From Typha latifolia (Eukaryota > Streptophyta > Magnoliopsida > Poales > Typhaceae): a stretch of 64,000 nt of DNA. The notes below the pieces were generated by a model. It did no database searches and was not told the DNA's origin. It was given only the letters and a program-made list of their open reading frames with translations. Location of the stretch: assembly GCA_019914945.1 (NCBI GenBank), contig CM034112.1, forward strand, positions 1,077,001 through 1,141,000, read 5' to 3'. The translations under genes were made by a program, and so were the position numbers. This document shows positions 1 to 10,560 of this stretch, piece by piece (the first letter of the stretch is position 1; the number at the start of each line of letters is the position of its first letter).

Positions 1-871
1 GTCCATGAGAAGAGACCTCCATGACCACTGCCTCAATCCCATTCTGCACCATCTTTGCCATCAGCTTCTGGACCATCGCCGCATCCGGGGTCGTGTTAGG
101 GGCTTCCAATTGGGTGTTCCCATGAATGTAATATCCCACAGTGCCCAACATTCCAGTCCTCAATCCCATGGCCTCATGAATTGCTCTCACCAAGTGCGCC
201 GTCGTAGTTTTTCCATTAGTACCAGTGATCCCGACAACCCCCATCCTCTTCGACGGGTTTTTGTAAAACGCCGCGGCAAGAACAGGGAGGAGAGAGTTAG
301 TGTTCTCCACCACCACGACAGCAGCACAACTTGGTATCTCATCCAAATGGATCTCATTACATGAGATCACTGCAACAGTGCCCTTTTCAATGGCATCCAT
401 GATATAGAGATGTCCATCAGTTTCACGCCCAATGCAGCAAATGAAAAGATCCCCAGGACACACCTTTCTTGAATCATTCTGGACTCCAGTGATGGAGACT
501 CCCAGATCACCATACATAGAAACAGGGCAAACTCCACTCTCGTGGAGCAGCTCGGCTAGGGTCATTTGGAACTCGGGCTCCACGATTCTACCCCGAGAAA
601 CTAAAGAGTGGTTAATTTTGGTACCGGAGGACGACCCAAGAGTGGGATTGGAGTTGGTATCAAGAATCTGGGACCTGGGTCTCTCCAATACGGCCGTGGA
701 ATCCTCATGGAGCTCAAGAAAGGAAGCAACTTGGGGGTTGGAAGAACCAACGAAGAGCTCGTTGTTGCAAGAACAAGCAATAGAAGGAGGCGAAGCGGCT
801 TGGCGAGTGAAGAGATGAGGAGAAGGGGGTTGGTAGAGTGGAAGCAGGGAGGAGAGGAGAGGGAAAGCCAT
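1..871 (-). CDS. MURE: MurE-like ligase, chloroplastic (5' part, cut by window edge)
   Basis: Reading from the ATG at 871 down to base 1 gives about 290 uninterrupted codons that run off the window, so only the N-terminal part is present. The first 90 or so residues are Ser/Leu/Pro-rich and look like a plastid transit peptide. A Mur-ligase N-terminal domain follows, then the ATP-binding loop GITGTNGKTTT near residue 215 and the stretch ending in EVSSHG. Bacterial MurE adds diaminopimelate to UDP-MurNAc-Ala-Glu. In flowering plants the homologue is known as PAP11, a component of the plastid-encoded RNA polymerase complex needed for chloroplast development; this role is family knowledge, not seen here. 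The start at 871 is preferred because it opens the transit peptide and nothing in frame lies further upstream in the family pattern. The stop codon and any later exons lie outside the window. Confidence 0.93.
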   Translation of the reverse strand, partial: MAFPLLSSLLPLYQPPSPHLFTRQAASPPSIACSCNNELFVGSSNPQVASFLELHEDSTAVLERPRSQILDTNSNPTLGSSSGTKINHSLVSRGRIVEPEFQMTLAELLHESGVCPVSMYGDLGVSITGVQNDSRKVCPGDLFICCIGRETDGHLYIMDAIEKGTVAVISCNEIHLDEIPSCAAVVVVENTNSLLPVLAAAFYKNPSKRMGVVGITGTNGKTTTAHLVRAIHEAMGLRTGMLGTVGYYIHGNTQLEAPNTTPDAAMVQKLMAKMVQNGIEAVVMEVSSHG

Positions 872-2124
872 GAGAGATTCGCAATAACTTTTAGAGGTAG
901 ATTTCGGGTTGGAAAGCTTATAAAAGAGAAGAATGGCATGTGGAAAACGGAGAGAGAAAGGAAGTCCAAAGCATCTCGGTTTGGGTTTAATAAGGTTTTA
1001 CATTTGAGGACATTATAATGGCAAACTTAAGTCTACAGTTCGGGAGATTTTTATGTCCTGCACCCTCCTAAAATCACTAATCATAATTTCGTCTTTTCAT
1101 TGTCATTTTCATATATCCCCTTATATATATTTTTATTGCAGTTGGATCCCTCCCCTATTTATCTCCTGTTTATTTATGAATAACTTTTTTGTTATTCCAA
1201 ATAACAACTAAATATGGTAATAATCTGATTCTATAATACAATTATTCATCAAAATTATGTCTTATACCACGTATTAATCTAATTACTAGTTTACCCTTAT
1301 ATTTTATCAACTTATTTTATATATTATTCAGTGTAGTTTTATAAAATAAAATAAAATAATCTTATATTTTTATTTCACTTTATATCATATTAAAAATAAT
1401 TATTAAACTCTTACTTCATAATATAAATGAACATAAAAATAATTATTACTGAAATAAAACCCTTATTTTAGAAATAATAAAAACGAACATCTATTACCTT
1501 AATAAAGTAAACGAGATCAACATCTCCTATTTGATCCAGATTAAAAAAAAAATCAGAGCATTTAAAAAAAAAACCCTCAGTTTCAGTAAAATGAGCTTTT
1601 TATACAAATAGGCCCAAAAACATCATTATTTTATGGAGTTTTTGATCAAACTAACTCTATTTTAAAACTTATTTATTAAAATAGACAACACCTAAAATTT
1701 AAATTTTGATATTATAGTTTTATACTTTTAAATAAATAAAATATTTAAGTATTTAAGTTGAGGTGTTATCCGATAGATCACTGTCGGTCGACGACTCTTA
1801 TTTTGTCGTCTAAATTTGAGAAAGAGAGATTGAAATGTAACTAATAGACAACAAAGTAGCTCGATTTAATAAAATTTTACGCCGAGGAGTCCAATCATTG
1901 ATTCCCAAGATGTTTACTTTGGATACTCCTTTCTCTCACTTCCCGTAGTCCTAAATCCTAATCATGCTATTAATGCGGCGAGGACTACAACGCGGAGAAT
2001 AAGTTGGAGGACATTCGCAGGCTGGGGGAATTATGATTCATGGAGCATCTAGCTAGCTCGTCCTTGTCACATTTAATCCCATTTGGATTTAGGACAAAGA
2101 GAAGTGATACAGTATCCAAAGTTT

Positions 2125-2152
2125 ATTTGTTTATTTATTTATTTATTTTATT
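2125..2152. repeat. (TTTA)n microsatellite
   Basis: About six to seven units of a TTTA-type tetranucleotide lie in intergenic DNA. Confidence 0.8.
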
Positions 2153-2420
2153 AGGGGAAGCCGTATGATTCATTTAGACAAGTTCTGACACTTGGTTAGG
2201 TTATAATATGCAGAGTATGAAGTATAAAGTCAGAGAGCACTAGAAAATTAAAAATAAAACAAGGTCTTGACATGCGATACAACGGTTTAATTTTGAAAAA
2301 TCACTCAATTGAAAATAGGAAAAGAAAAAGGTAGCTTCCTGTTTAGTTTTTAGTTCTAAACATGCATTTTTCACTATATGGCACCCTCTATATTTATAAA
2401 TTAAAAATATTATGGACGTT

Positions 2421-3197
2421 TAGGGCCGTCAAAAAAGCTCGTGGACTCGTGAGGCTCGTGGGCTCGGCTCGATAAAATCTCGGCTCAAGCTCTAAATAAA
2501 CCGAGCCGAGCCCGGATTTCAGGCTCGAAAGTATTATCGAGCCGAGACACTGGCTCTCTTAGGCTCAGCTCGATTAGGCTCAAATATATATATATACCAA
2601 TAGTTGAATGTTACTATAAATATAAAAAAATTCTAATCCAATTCTATCTCTCCAATCCCATCGGAGCTATCTCCCTACACCCCAACCCCAAACCTTCTAC
2701 ATCGAAATCCAAAAACCCCAAACACTCTTCACCGTTTCATCGGTCACCACTCATCGCCTAAACCTATCTCCACCACTCAAGCGTCCTCACTAGAATTGCA
2801 CCGAGCGGCCTCATTGGAGTCGCAGCAAGGCATGATCAATGCGGTCGAGGATGACAGTGTGAGAGATCTGCTTGGCCACAATAGAAGCCTTTGCGGGGCC
2901 GTGGTTCAATCTCTCCTCACCACCAGCGAGGGCTTCTTTCAATAAGGCTGCAGTGACAACACTGAGGCCCTCTCCCTACTCTGTCGCCTCATCAATGCCT
3001 GGCCCCAAATATTTCCTAATGAGTCGAGCTGTCGAGCCGAGCTTGAGTCTCATCGAGCTGGAGTGGAGCTGAGCCGAGCTCAACTTTTCCAACTCGAGCT
3101 CGAGTGGAGCTAAAATTTTCCACTTCTCGAGTCGAGTTGAGCTTGAGCTGAGCTGGAGGGGCCTAGCTCGCTCAAGCTCGACTTGTTTACACCCCTA
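2421..3197. mobile_element. Non-autonomous DNA transposon, hAT-like, rich in GAGCTCG words
   Basis: The left end starts TAGGGCCGTCAAAAAAGCTCG-like and the right end, read on the minus strand, starts TAGGGGTGTAAACAAG, so the ends form imperfect terminal inverted repeats. The subterminal parts are packed with variants of GAGCTCGAGCCGAGC. The flanking 8-mers TGGACGTT and CAAATGTT match at four positions and differ at four, all by transitions, which fits a decayed 8-bp target duplication. Ends of the type TAGGGGTGTAAAC with 8-bp duplications are typical of plant hAT elements. There is no transposase, so it would need a partner. Element class is inference; the repeat structure is seen directly. 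Confidence 0.65.
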
Positions 3198-3732
3198 CAA
3201 ATGTTGTCTAATCATTTATAGAGGAAGCAACATATAATTTGCAAACAGTTATGTAGATTAAAAAATATTATGGTTATGGTCAAAGTTTGAAATCGTTATT
3301 TTTTTTTACCATATTTATTAAATTATAAGTTAGATTAAAAAATTCTCGACAAAGTTATAGAGTATTTACTAAGCTTTTTAATATATTAAAAATAACACCA
3401 ATTATATTTCAGACAATAAAAATATAACAAGTAAAACGAAACAAATAAAACTTTAGCCACAGAACTAAATTTAGGCTTAAACACAATCCCAACCTATACA
3501 AAAAAAGAAAAAGAAAAGCACGATCCGAATAAAATTTTGACCACATAGAAGGTTTTATATGTAAATTCCTCTTCTCAACTGGTCTTGAACTACCCTTCCC
3601 GCCATAAACAATTGCTCTCCTCGTCTTCTTGACTGGTAGCTGCGATTTCCTCAACCGCGAAATCTAGTGTTTTCTCTTCAATATGGCGGTCGACAATCCT
3701 AATTTCCTCTTACCATATGGATTCCTGAAACC

Positions 3733-6700
3733 ATGGGAGGCTCGTCCGAGGATAGATCCCCTGAGCTCTCCCCGATCGACGACTCTGAACCTAATCCTCC
3801 TTCGGAACCTCCTCTCCCCTACGATGCCCTCCTCGCCGAGCTCGATTCCCTTCGGGTTTCCTACAACTATCTCCAGTCCAGATCCTTGGCGACTGAGGAA
3901 ACCCTAGCCAATCTCCGAGCCAGTAATCTTGATCTTTCTCGGTCCTTGGAGGAGGTATCGAGTGAGCGCGACGACTTCCGAATTAAGATCCGGGAGGCGG
4001 AGCTCGCTGCCAAGGAAAGGTCGTATCTTGTGAGTGGGATTCTTAGTTCAGTTCATCCAGTGCGGAAGATATTGGAGGGTATCGGGTATAGGATTTGTGA
4101 GGAGAAACTAGAGGGAGGTGAGGAAGTCAAATCTGATTTGAAGGAAGGGTTGGAAGTGATAGCTTTGGAAATGGAATCGATTTTAAAGCTTGGAATTGCG
4201 GTGGAATCTAAGTTTTACGGCTATGATGAGATTAGAAGGAAGGAGAAAAGGGAGTTGGAGAACAGCATTATAAGTTTGACAGAGGAGAATAGGGATATCA
4301 GTAGCCTGCTAAGAATAGCTGTTATGGAGAAGGAAGCAGTAGAGAAGAGCCTTAATAGGTTGAAGGTCGGTGTTGAGCAGAGGAAAGGTGCAATCTTGCA
4401 GATAGCTGAGAAGGGGTTGCAGAAGGTGGGGTTTGGTTTTGTGATGGGGGTGATTGGTGGGGAGTCACAGCCTGATCAGCTGAGTAGTTCTAATGATTGC
4501 ATGAAATCTGATGGGAGTGAATGCGAGGCGGAGGTTGTTAGTTTGGTAATGGACTACTTCACCCCTCTTTGTTGATTTCACCTCATGCATCTAGTTTAGT
4601 TAATGGAGATGTCTTATGAGAGAGATCATAAATTTTAACTTTTAAGCATGAAGTTACTGTTGTTCATAAGCTTTCCTAAATTCATGTAATGTAGGTCCAA
4701 TTGGAAATCTGTAAGATACAAAATGAATATGCTTGTGTTTTATTTGTCTGCCGACATTATAGTAGAACGATGGAAAATGTATGCCTCATAGTATGTTTTT
4801 CATCTACTTCACAAACTTATGAAGTACTGTGGAAATTTATTTGAAGCGTTCTTCGTCGATAGCATTACTTGTTACCTATCAATACACTTATCATAGTGAA
4901 TCTAGCAAATATTAGTACACAACTAAACAGAAACAAAAAAGCTTGTGAGCAAGCAACTTGTAGAACTAAGTTTAGGAAATTCGTGCTCTTCCATGGAATG
5001 TGTAAAGAATGCTCGACACATGTTGCATAAGGTCAATATGCAGGGAAGAAACATGTTCTTTGCTTGCTAACGGATCATTTAGGAATGGACGTATAGATCC
5101 TTTCTGTTGTATTCAAATAATTTATACTCCTTTGGAGTTTATTGTGACAGGCTTCAATGGTCGAAAAGATAATAAAGAATCTAAGGCTTGAGATCAATGA
5201 TCTAAGACGAGCTTTGGAAGAATCCAGGTACTCTGCATTGCAGTAATTATGGATTTTGTTTTTTGTAACTTCCATTAGCGGTTTGGACTTTTAAGTACTG
5301 AAACAAGATAGTCTCTGATTTTTTTTTATTAACAATGCTAATCTTCTATTGTGTTTTATGATCCTGGATCTTCGCATAGCATTTATCGGCAATGTAGAGT
5401 TATACATATCTTATTCTCCTTTAAGTCTAGGGAACTTTAGAAGCAAAAACAAACTTAAAGTGCACAATTGCCTGAATGGTATGTTGTGAAAATGTTACTA
5501 GGATAGTCTGCCACATTTATTGTAGCTTTCACGATTGTGATAGTGTCTTAATTTAGGTTCTATTTGGGGATCTTTCGTCTTTTGTACTTCATTTTCAAAT
5601 CTTATTACTTGTCTACTTTTAAGTTTTGCATTCCAATTCGAGGAGATATCTTTATTTTGTTTTTTTTTTTGTCTTCCATTTCTGAAGTCACTGGGTTCTT
5701 GTATGTCTTTTGATACTCTTTTCATACAACCTTAAAAATGAGATTTCCTTCTTATATTGGATGTTGTTAACTATAAATTTGCGCCAGCTAGTAGAAGAAC
5801 TCAGTAGACACCTTATCCTGAAATAGTTTTAAACAAATTTGTTTTGTGCCCCTTTTAGTTTTGTTAGATAATTGTGTTCTATACTGTCTAACCTTCATCA
5901 GGTCTGATTGTGAGCACTTGCAAATTCTTGTGGATGCGCAAACTCAAAAGATAACCGAGAATGAACAGTACATGAAAGACTTGGAAGAAAGAGAAGACCT
6001 TTTGGCTCATAATGTAATAACATTTTTTTTTCACCTACCTGCTAATTGTAAAATTAAGTAGAGCCTTAAAATCTTCTCCATTTACTGCGTCAAAGGTTGA
6101 AGAGCTTATGATGGAGATAACAGAAGCAGGGGAAGAGGTTACAAGATGGAGAGAGGCATGCGAATTGGAGGTAGAAGCTGGAAAACTTGCAATCAAGGAA
6201 CGCGACAAGGAGGTAATGTCTGGCTATCCTAGGATTTACTACACTTGACTTGCACGAGTTTTGTCCAGATATCCAATGGGTGAGCTGGAAATCTGATCAG
6301 TAAAACCTCGTATTTTTTCCCTCTTATGTATATGATTACTGAATAGAATCCACATTCATTTTCTTTGATGTCCTTTAACTCATGACCTCCTCAATAGAAT
6401 CCATGTTCAGAGAAATATAGAAAATTGCAGCTGTTGAAATATATAGTTTCCAGAGGCTACAGGCGCAAAGAAACATAAACCCAATCTTTTGCACTTCCTG
6501 GTATCCAAAATAAACAACTTATAGAATGTGGGCAGCCGTTTCCAAGAAATACTTATCCATGATGTAATCAAGTGAATTAGGTACGATTACAAACTTGTCT
6601 CTGTAGATTGATGCGTTCTCTTCTAGGTTGCTTTGCTCAGAGAAGATCTGGAAAGGACAAAGGCAGCACTGGACGTTGCAGAAAACAAGCTACAACTGAA

Positions 6701-6995
6701 GGAAAAGCTAGCATCCACTGCAATGGCTGCACAAGCGGCTGCAGAAACGTGCCTCCGGCTGGCAGACAGCAGGTCCACAGGGCTACGGGAGCAGATCGAA
6801 GAGCTAACAAGGCAGCTCGAGGAAAGCCTCAGCAGAAGGGAGAGCAGTGGCAGCCGCCAAAGAGTGAGGTATGTCTGCTGGCCTTGGCGGGGCTTTAGAG
6901 TTGCACCAACTGCGACTCGAAGTGCTTCACGGGGTGGCCATAGGACCCGTAAAACTCTACCAGAAATGGAAGCTCTATTGCGTATCAGAATCTGA
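3733..6995 (+). CDS. Coiled-coil protein, At3g49055-like
   Basis: Five coding exons join with matching phases: 3733-4545, 5151-5227, 5902-6013, 6096-6212 and 6627-6995, giving about 495 residues. The N-terminus is acidic and Pro/Ser-rich. Most of the rest is long, charged, leucine-spaced helix typical of coiled coils, covering roughly residues 30-110 and 170-450. The C-terminal tail is basic and Ser/Arg-rich. Length and pattern match the plant family of uncharacterized protein At3g49055, whose biochemical role is not established. No enzyme motif or membrane segment is visible. The first ATG of the long frame, at 3733, is taken as the start. An earlier ATG at 3683 is in another frame and ends soon. 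Exon 1 continues past its donor to a stop at 4575, so intron retention would give a short protein of 280 residues. Confidence 0.85.
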
Positions 6996-7612
6996 AGTTC
7001 AGTTCCGTTGGCCTCAGTTAAGTTTGCTTTTCAACGTCTGCTTGTAATCATAATGTTTTATTGTATAAGGTCAATATTTATTGACATAAAAGTTCAAGCT
7101 CTTGTGATTAACAAGATCATTGTACATCTTATGGAAAGAAAGAAAAAAGTCTATGTATATATGCTGTATTGCACTACCCTGTTAATGCCTAGTAAGCACC
7201 ATGGTACACATCTAAAGTAACTGTCCAATTTAGTCGTTCTAAAGCTGTCAGATATGTGCTGATTCACAGGTTAATCAGTATTGTCACATGATTAATAGGT
7301 ATTATATTTGCTATACAATATGTCTCAATTTCAGATATACTACTACGTATCTACATAAAGAGTCAAACATTGTGCAGTTCAATCAAAAGTCTGCATATCG
7401 AAAACTAACTGGCCCACAAATATAATTGCACCAATTTCATTAGTATAGCAGAATGATCCAAAAAGAGAATGTTAAACACCAAAATACATATCAATAGAGC
7501 TAGAGGTCAATTACTTGAACAAAATCCAGGCAGGTGAACACTTGAAAGCAAATATGGTTCTGATTTTGAATTTCTACACTGAGAGATTAACAGCTGAACA
7601 AAGTTGAACATG
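6996..7612. other. Convergent 3' region
   Basis: The stretch lies between the stop codons of a plus-strand and a minus-strand gene. It is AT-rich and should hold both 3' UTRs and polyadenylation regions. No further gene is seen. Confidence 0.6.
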
Positions 7613-8407
7613 TCATTTTCTTCTCTTCACTGACGACGAGGAGGTAGACAAAGGCGCAACCTTCTTCTTCACAAAAGCACTTGTTCTGCTCTCTGGTTCA
7701 TCTGCCTCATCATCGCTACTGTCATTTTCTTTGGTACCACTAGTTTTCCCCACATCTGGGGAAGATTGTCTCTTCTTAGCATTCACTTTCGCAAGCAATT
7801 TCCTCTCAACTGGGTCAGTTGAAGGTGCAAATTTTGCATTTGGTGTAACTCTGGCTCCAAGACCCAACCTTCAAAATTCAAATCATCCATGAAGCAAATC
7901 CTTAAGTTCGACAACAACAAGTATAATCTGACCATCAATATATTGAAAAATAAGAACAAGGCAAGAGAAACCTTGAAGGCCGACCCTCAATTTCCTTATC
8001 ACTTGGTTCATTTGCAGTCGAACCACTCATGTTATTCACCCATGCCTCAGCCTGGAAAGTCACAATTCAATAGAGTCATCAATGATTATAGACAAACTGC
8101 TGTGCAATTTGAAAGGATTCAAGCATACGCAAATGCTTTTTTTTATTTATCAAGAGCACGGATGCATAAGCATTTTGTCAAACATCTTTCATGCGACAAA
8201 GAACACACATAAGAACACAAACAAGAAGAAGCGAGGTAGTCACAGATCAAAACCATCTAGATTCCTTTTCCAATCTGAATTCTTCTCCGACAAATATTGA
8301 AAATTGAAACAGAAAATTACAACTATAGAGTCGATTTTTACCAATTTGAAGGCTTTGTCCAGCTTCACCACTTTAGGAAAACCTTTCGCAGTTGACTCCG
8401 TCGCCAT
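7613..8407 (-). CDS. Small conserved nuclear-looking protein (possibly DUF3245 family)
   Basis: Three exons join in phase: 8342-8407, 7972-8051 and 7613-7868, giving about 133 residues. The protein opens MATESTAKGFPKVVKLDKAF and continues with a helix containing AEAWVNNM. It then has the motif RPSRLGLGARVTPNAKF, a Lys/Arg stretch, and an acidic Ser/Asp/Glu segment, and ends in KRRK. The LGLGA motif followed by basic and acidic patches resembles eukaryotic proteins grouped as DUF3245, which have no established function; this link is from memory and moderate. The basic tail suggests nuclear or nucleolar location. An in-frame ATG nine codons upstream (8434) would add MGFALGSLA. The ATG at 8407 is preferred for its GCG-ATG-GCG context. 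Confidence 0.75.
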
Positions 8408-8858
8408 CGCTAGGGAACCAAGAGCAAAACCCAAGAATTATGCAACCTTCGATGTTGTCACTACCAAAGTAGTAATATAGAGAGAGAAGACAATGGCAAA
8501 CCCTAACATTACCTAATACGTAACTTACGAGGAACTCTTTGAGAGAGACCTTTTCGAATGGGATAAGAACTCCAAGATCAAAAACGGTCAAGATTTTTTG
8601 TAACTAACACCCCATCATTTAGGCTTATTAAGTTTCACATCATGGCAATGCTCAAAATGTAAAACATAACAGTTAACAAATCTGGACTTTGAAGTTTTAA
8701 ATGCACATGTCCCTATTATTCATCAACCCAAATAGGTTAAAAGTGGAGGGGTTTTCTGTAAAAGGTAAACTGAACCAAGGGCTCGAGGCCCAAAGGGACG
8801 AATTTAAGGGGGTTTTCTGTAAAAAGTGCTCATTGATTAATGATTATTCGAGGGTTGA

Positions 8859-8962
8859 AAAAGAAGAGCTCGAGGAATTTTTTTTCTTAAGAGGAGTTGA
8901 GAAGAGAAAAAAGAAGAGCTCGAGGAATTTTTTTTTCTTAAGAGGAGTTGAGAAGAGAAAAA
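8859..8962. repeat. Tandem duplication, two units of about 51 bp
   Basis: Two nearly identical units containing AAGAAGAGCTCGAGGAATTT, a T run, CTTAAGAGGAGTTGAG and AAGAGAAAA lie head to tail. The main difference is the length of the T run. Confidence 0.85.
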
Positions 8963-9569
8963 AGAAGAAAGGTAATTAGATCTCTCGTTCCTTTTTCTCT
9001 TTCCATTTTAATCTATGCCTTCGTGAAATTCTATGCTCAAATTTGGATCATGGAGTTCCTTTATCTTCATCTATTTGGGTTCTTTTCCTTCTCGAAGTTC
9101 ATATCATCCTTTCGTGTCTATTGATAGAGTATAGATTCCTATGTTGGAAAGGTGTTATCTTCCTCAATCCATCGATTTTGAAGGAGTTGCTTCGAAATAG
9201 GTGTTAAGCGTAGTGTTTCATTAGGCTTTTTGGCCAAATTTGCTTAGTCCATTTATCGAACACCTAATGTGCTCTCCGCAACTCCGTCAGTATATTTAAC
9301 AGATGGTACTTAGGCGTAATGTTAATCACCGACTCGAGTGCTTTTAATATCCGAATGCGTTTGAATAAAGGATTGACGATATTATACACTACATATGCAC
9401 AAGATGTACTCTTTATTTGTATGATGTGCTCTTTTCTGAAGCCTATGACTTTGACAAAAGTTGGGCTTGGAATAGGCTTCGGATTTGTTGAATTCTTAGT
9501 AGTGTGAGTTCATCTTTTTTCCCCCATGAAACAGTTGATATCACCTTACTAATAGGGTGTCTCAATGTT

Positions 9570-10045
9570 TCAATAGTGTTCAGAGCCGTCTGGCTCTGGT
9601 GGGAACCACCCTCTCTAGGGTGGATCAAAGTAAACTCTGATGGCTCCTTTGATAAGAACTCAGTTTATGATCGTGTGGTCTGTGTTAGAAACCCCATGGT
9701 GGTCTCCTCTGTGTATGTGTGCAAACAAAACCATGTTGCTCTCTGTCTTCTTTTCTGAAGCTTGGGCAGTCTACAATGGCTTGCTTGCAGTCAAGGGGTC
9801 TCCCTCATGCGTGTTGTTTGAGGGTGACTCAGCTTCTCTAGACTCTAGAGGAAGCCCTCCTTGGAGAATTCATAACATTATCAGAAACTTTTTAATCTGC
9901 TCAAGGACTTTGAGTTAGTCATCTTAACAGAATGGCGAGGCAAATTGGGCTGCAAACTTTTGCGGAATTTCTGGTCTTTCTGTTTCTTGTTTGGGTGGTG
10001 ACCCCATTCCCCAGGACCTGTTTTGTCTCCTTCATTTTGATACTT
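9570..10045 (+). pseudogene. Relic of a LINE-type (non-LTR) retrotransposon RNase H domain
   Basis: Translated fragments in different frames read WWEPPSLGWIKVNSDGSFDK, then SEAWAVYNGLLAVKG, then LFEGDSASLDSRG with PWRIHNIIRNFL, and finally NGEANWAANFCGISG. In this order they match the RNase H domain at the end of plant LINE polyproteins: W.PP..GW.KVN.DGS, the E.WA...GL motif, ..DS.., and the REGN.AAD.LA tail. The pieces are separated by frameshifts and lack a reverse transcriptase, so this is a 3' remnant that cannot encode an active enzyme. Confidence 0.8.
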
Positions 10046-10380
10046 CTGGCGCCGGTCAGCCTAGAACTGTATCTAGCTGACTTTCTGCTCCGTTATATCA
10101 ACAAATATTGTTCTTTTTGTCTTAATAGTGTAGCAAGTTTAGCTTTATAGAATGATTCACGAATAAAAACAAATTTGCCAGTATCAGTATCTACTAGAAA
10201 TGAATTATACAGCATTTGAGTCCTTCTGATAGAGGATTTCTTAATACATTTGAAAGATGAGCCAGAAAATAGTACTAGTGATTTGATAATTGCTATCATT
10301 CTGACTTCATTTTTCTTTTTCTTTAAACAGTTGAGATCTGGTAATATATAGAGCAGTTTGTTGGTTGTTTGGGAAAGAAC

Positions 10381-10560
10381 ATGGATGAGAAACCAGGAAG
10401 CAGTGTGAAAAAACTGTCACCATGCGACGTCGAAGCCCTTAAGAAATGCTTGGAGGAAAACAAAGGGGACTACGTGAAATGTCAGTCTCAGATCGAAGCC
10501 TTCAAGTCATCCTGCTCTTTGAAAAAGCCACCTGAGTCGTCATCTCAGTCTTCCTCATGA
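10381..10560 (+). CDS. Small CHCH-like cysteine-rich protein
   Basis: A single coding exon of 59 residues starts at the first ATG (10381). Four cysteines at 15, 23, 34 and 45 are spaced CX7C-X10-CX10C within a predicted helix pair (CDVEALKKC, then KCQSQIEAFKSSC). This resembles coiled-coil-helix-coiled-coil-helix proteins, which are oxidised in the mitochondrial intermembrane space. The spacing is not the classical twin CX9C, so substrate or complex membership cannot be assigned. The N-terminus is short and polar with no cleavable presequence, as usual for this class. The C-terminus is Pro/Ser-rich. The acceptor-like CTTTAAACAG just upstream suggests a 5' UTR intron. Confidence 0.75.
   Translation: MDEKPGSSVKKLSPCDVEALKKCLEENKGDYVKCQSQIEAFKSSCSLKKPPESSSQSSS

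Larger units (their letters stand above)
872..3732. other. Intergenic region between MURE and the coiled-coil gene
   Basis: This stretch holds the divergent promoters of the two flanking genes. It is AT-rich, with a (TTTA)n run at about 2125-2152 and the GAGCTCG-rich transposon-like element at 2421-3197 listed separately. No open frame here shows conserved coding character. The frame at 2872-3072 lies inside the repeat element. Confidence 0.7.
8408..10380. other. Intergenic region and probable 5' UTR intron of the CHCH-like gene
   Basis: This region holds the promoter of the minus-strand gene, a tandem duplication near 8859-8962 and a LINE RNase H relic. A possible donor, AAAG|GTAATT near 8971, and a strong acceptor, CTTTAAACAG ending at 10330, could frame a 5' UTR intron of the gene starting at 10381, with the LINE relic inside it. 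That splice pair is inference. No other coding sequence is supported. Confidence 0.45.

Noticed and set aside
2872..3072. Open frame of 66 codons near 2.9 kb
   Set aside because: It falls inside the transposon-like element and its composition follows from the GAGCTCG repeats.
8701..8979. Charged 92-residue frame with repeated EEFFFLRGVEKRKKK
   Set aside because: The repeated peptide is the translation of the 51-bp tandem duplication. No start context or family similarity supports a gene. It may be 5' leader sequence.
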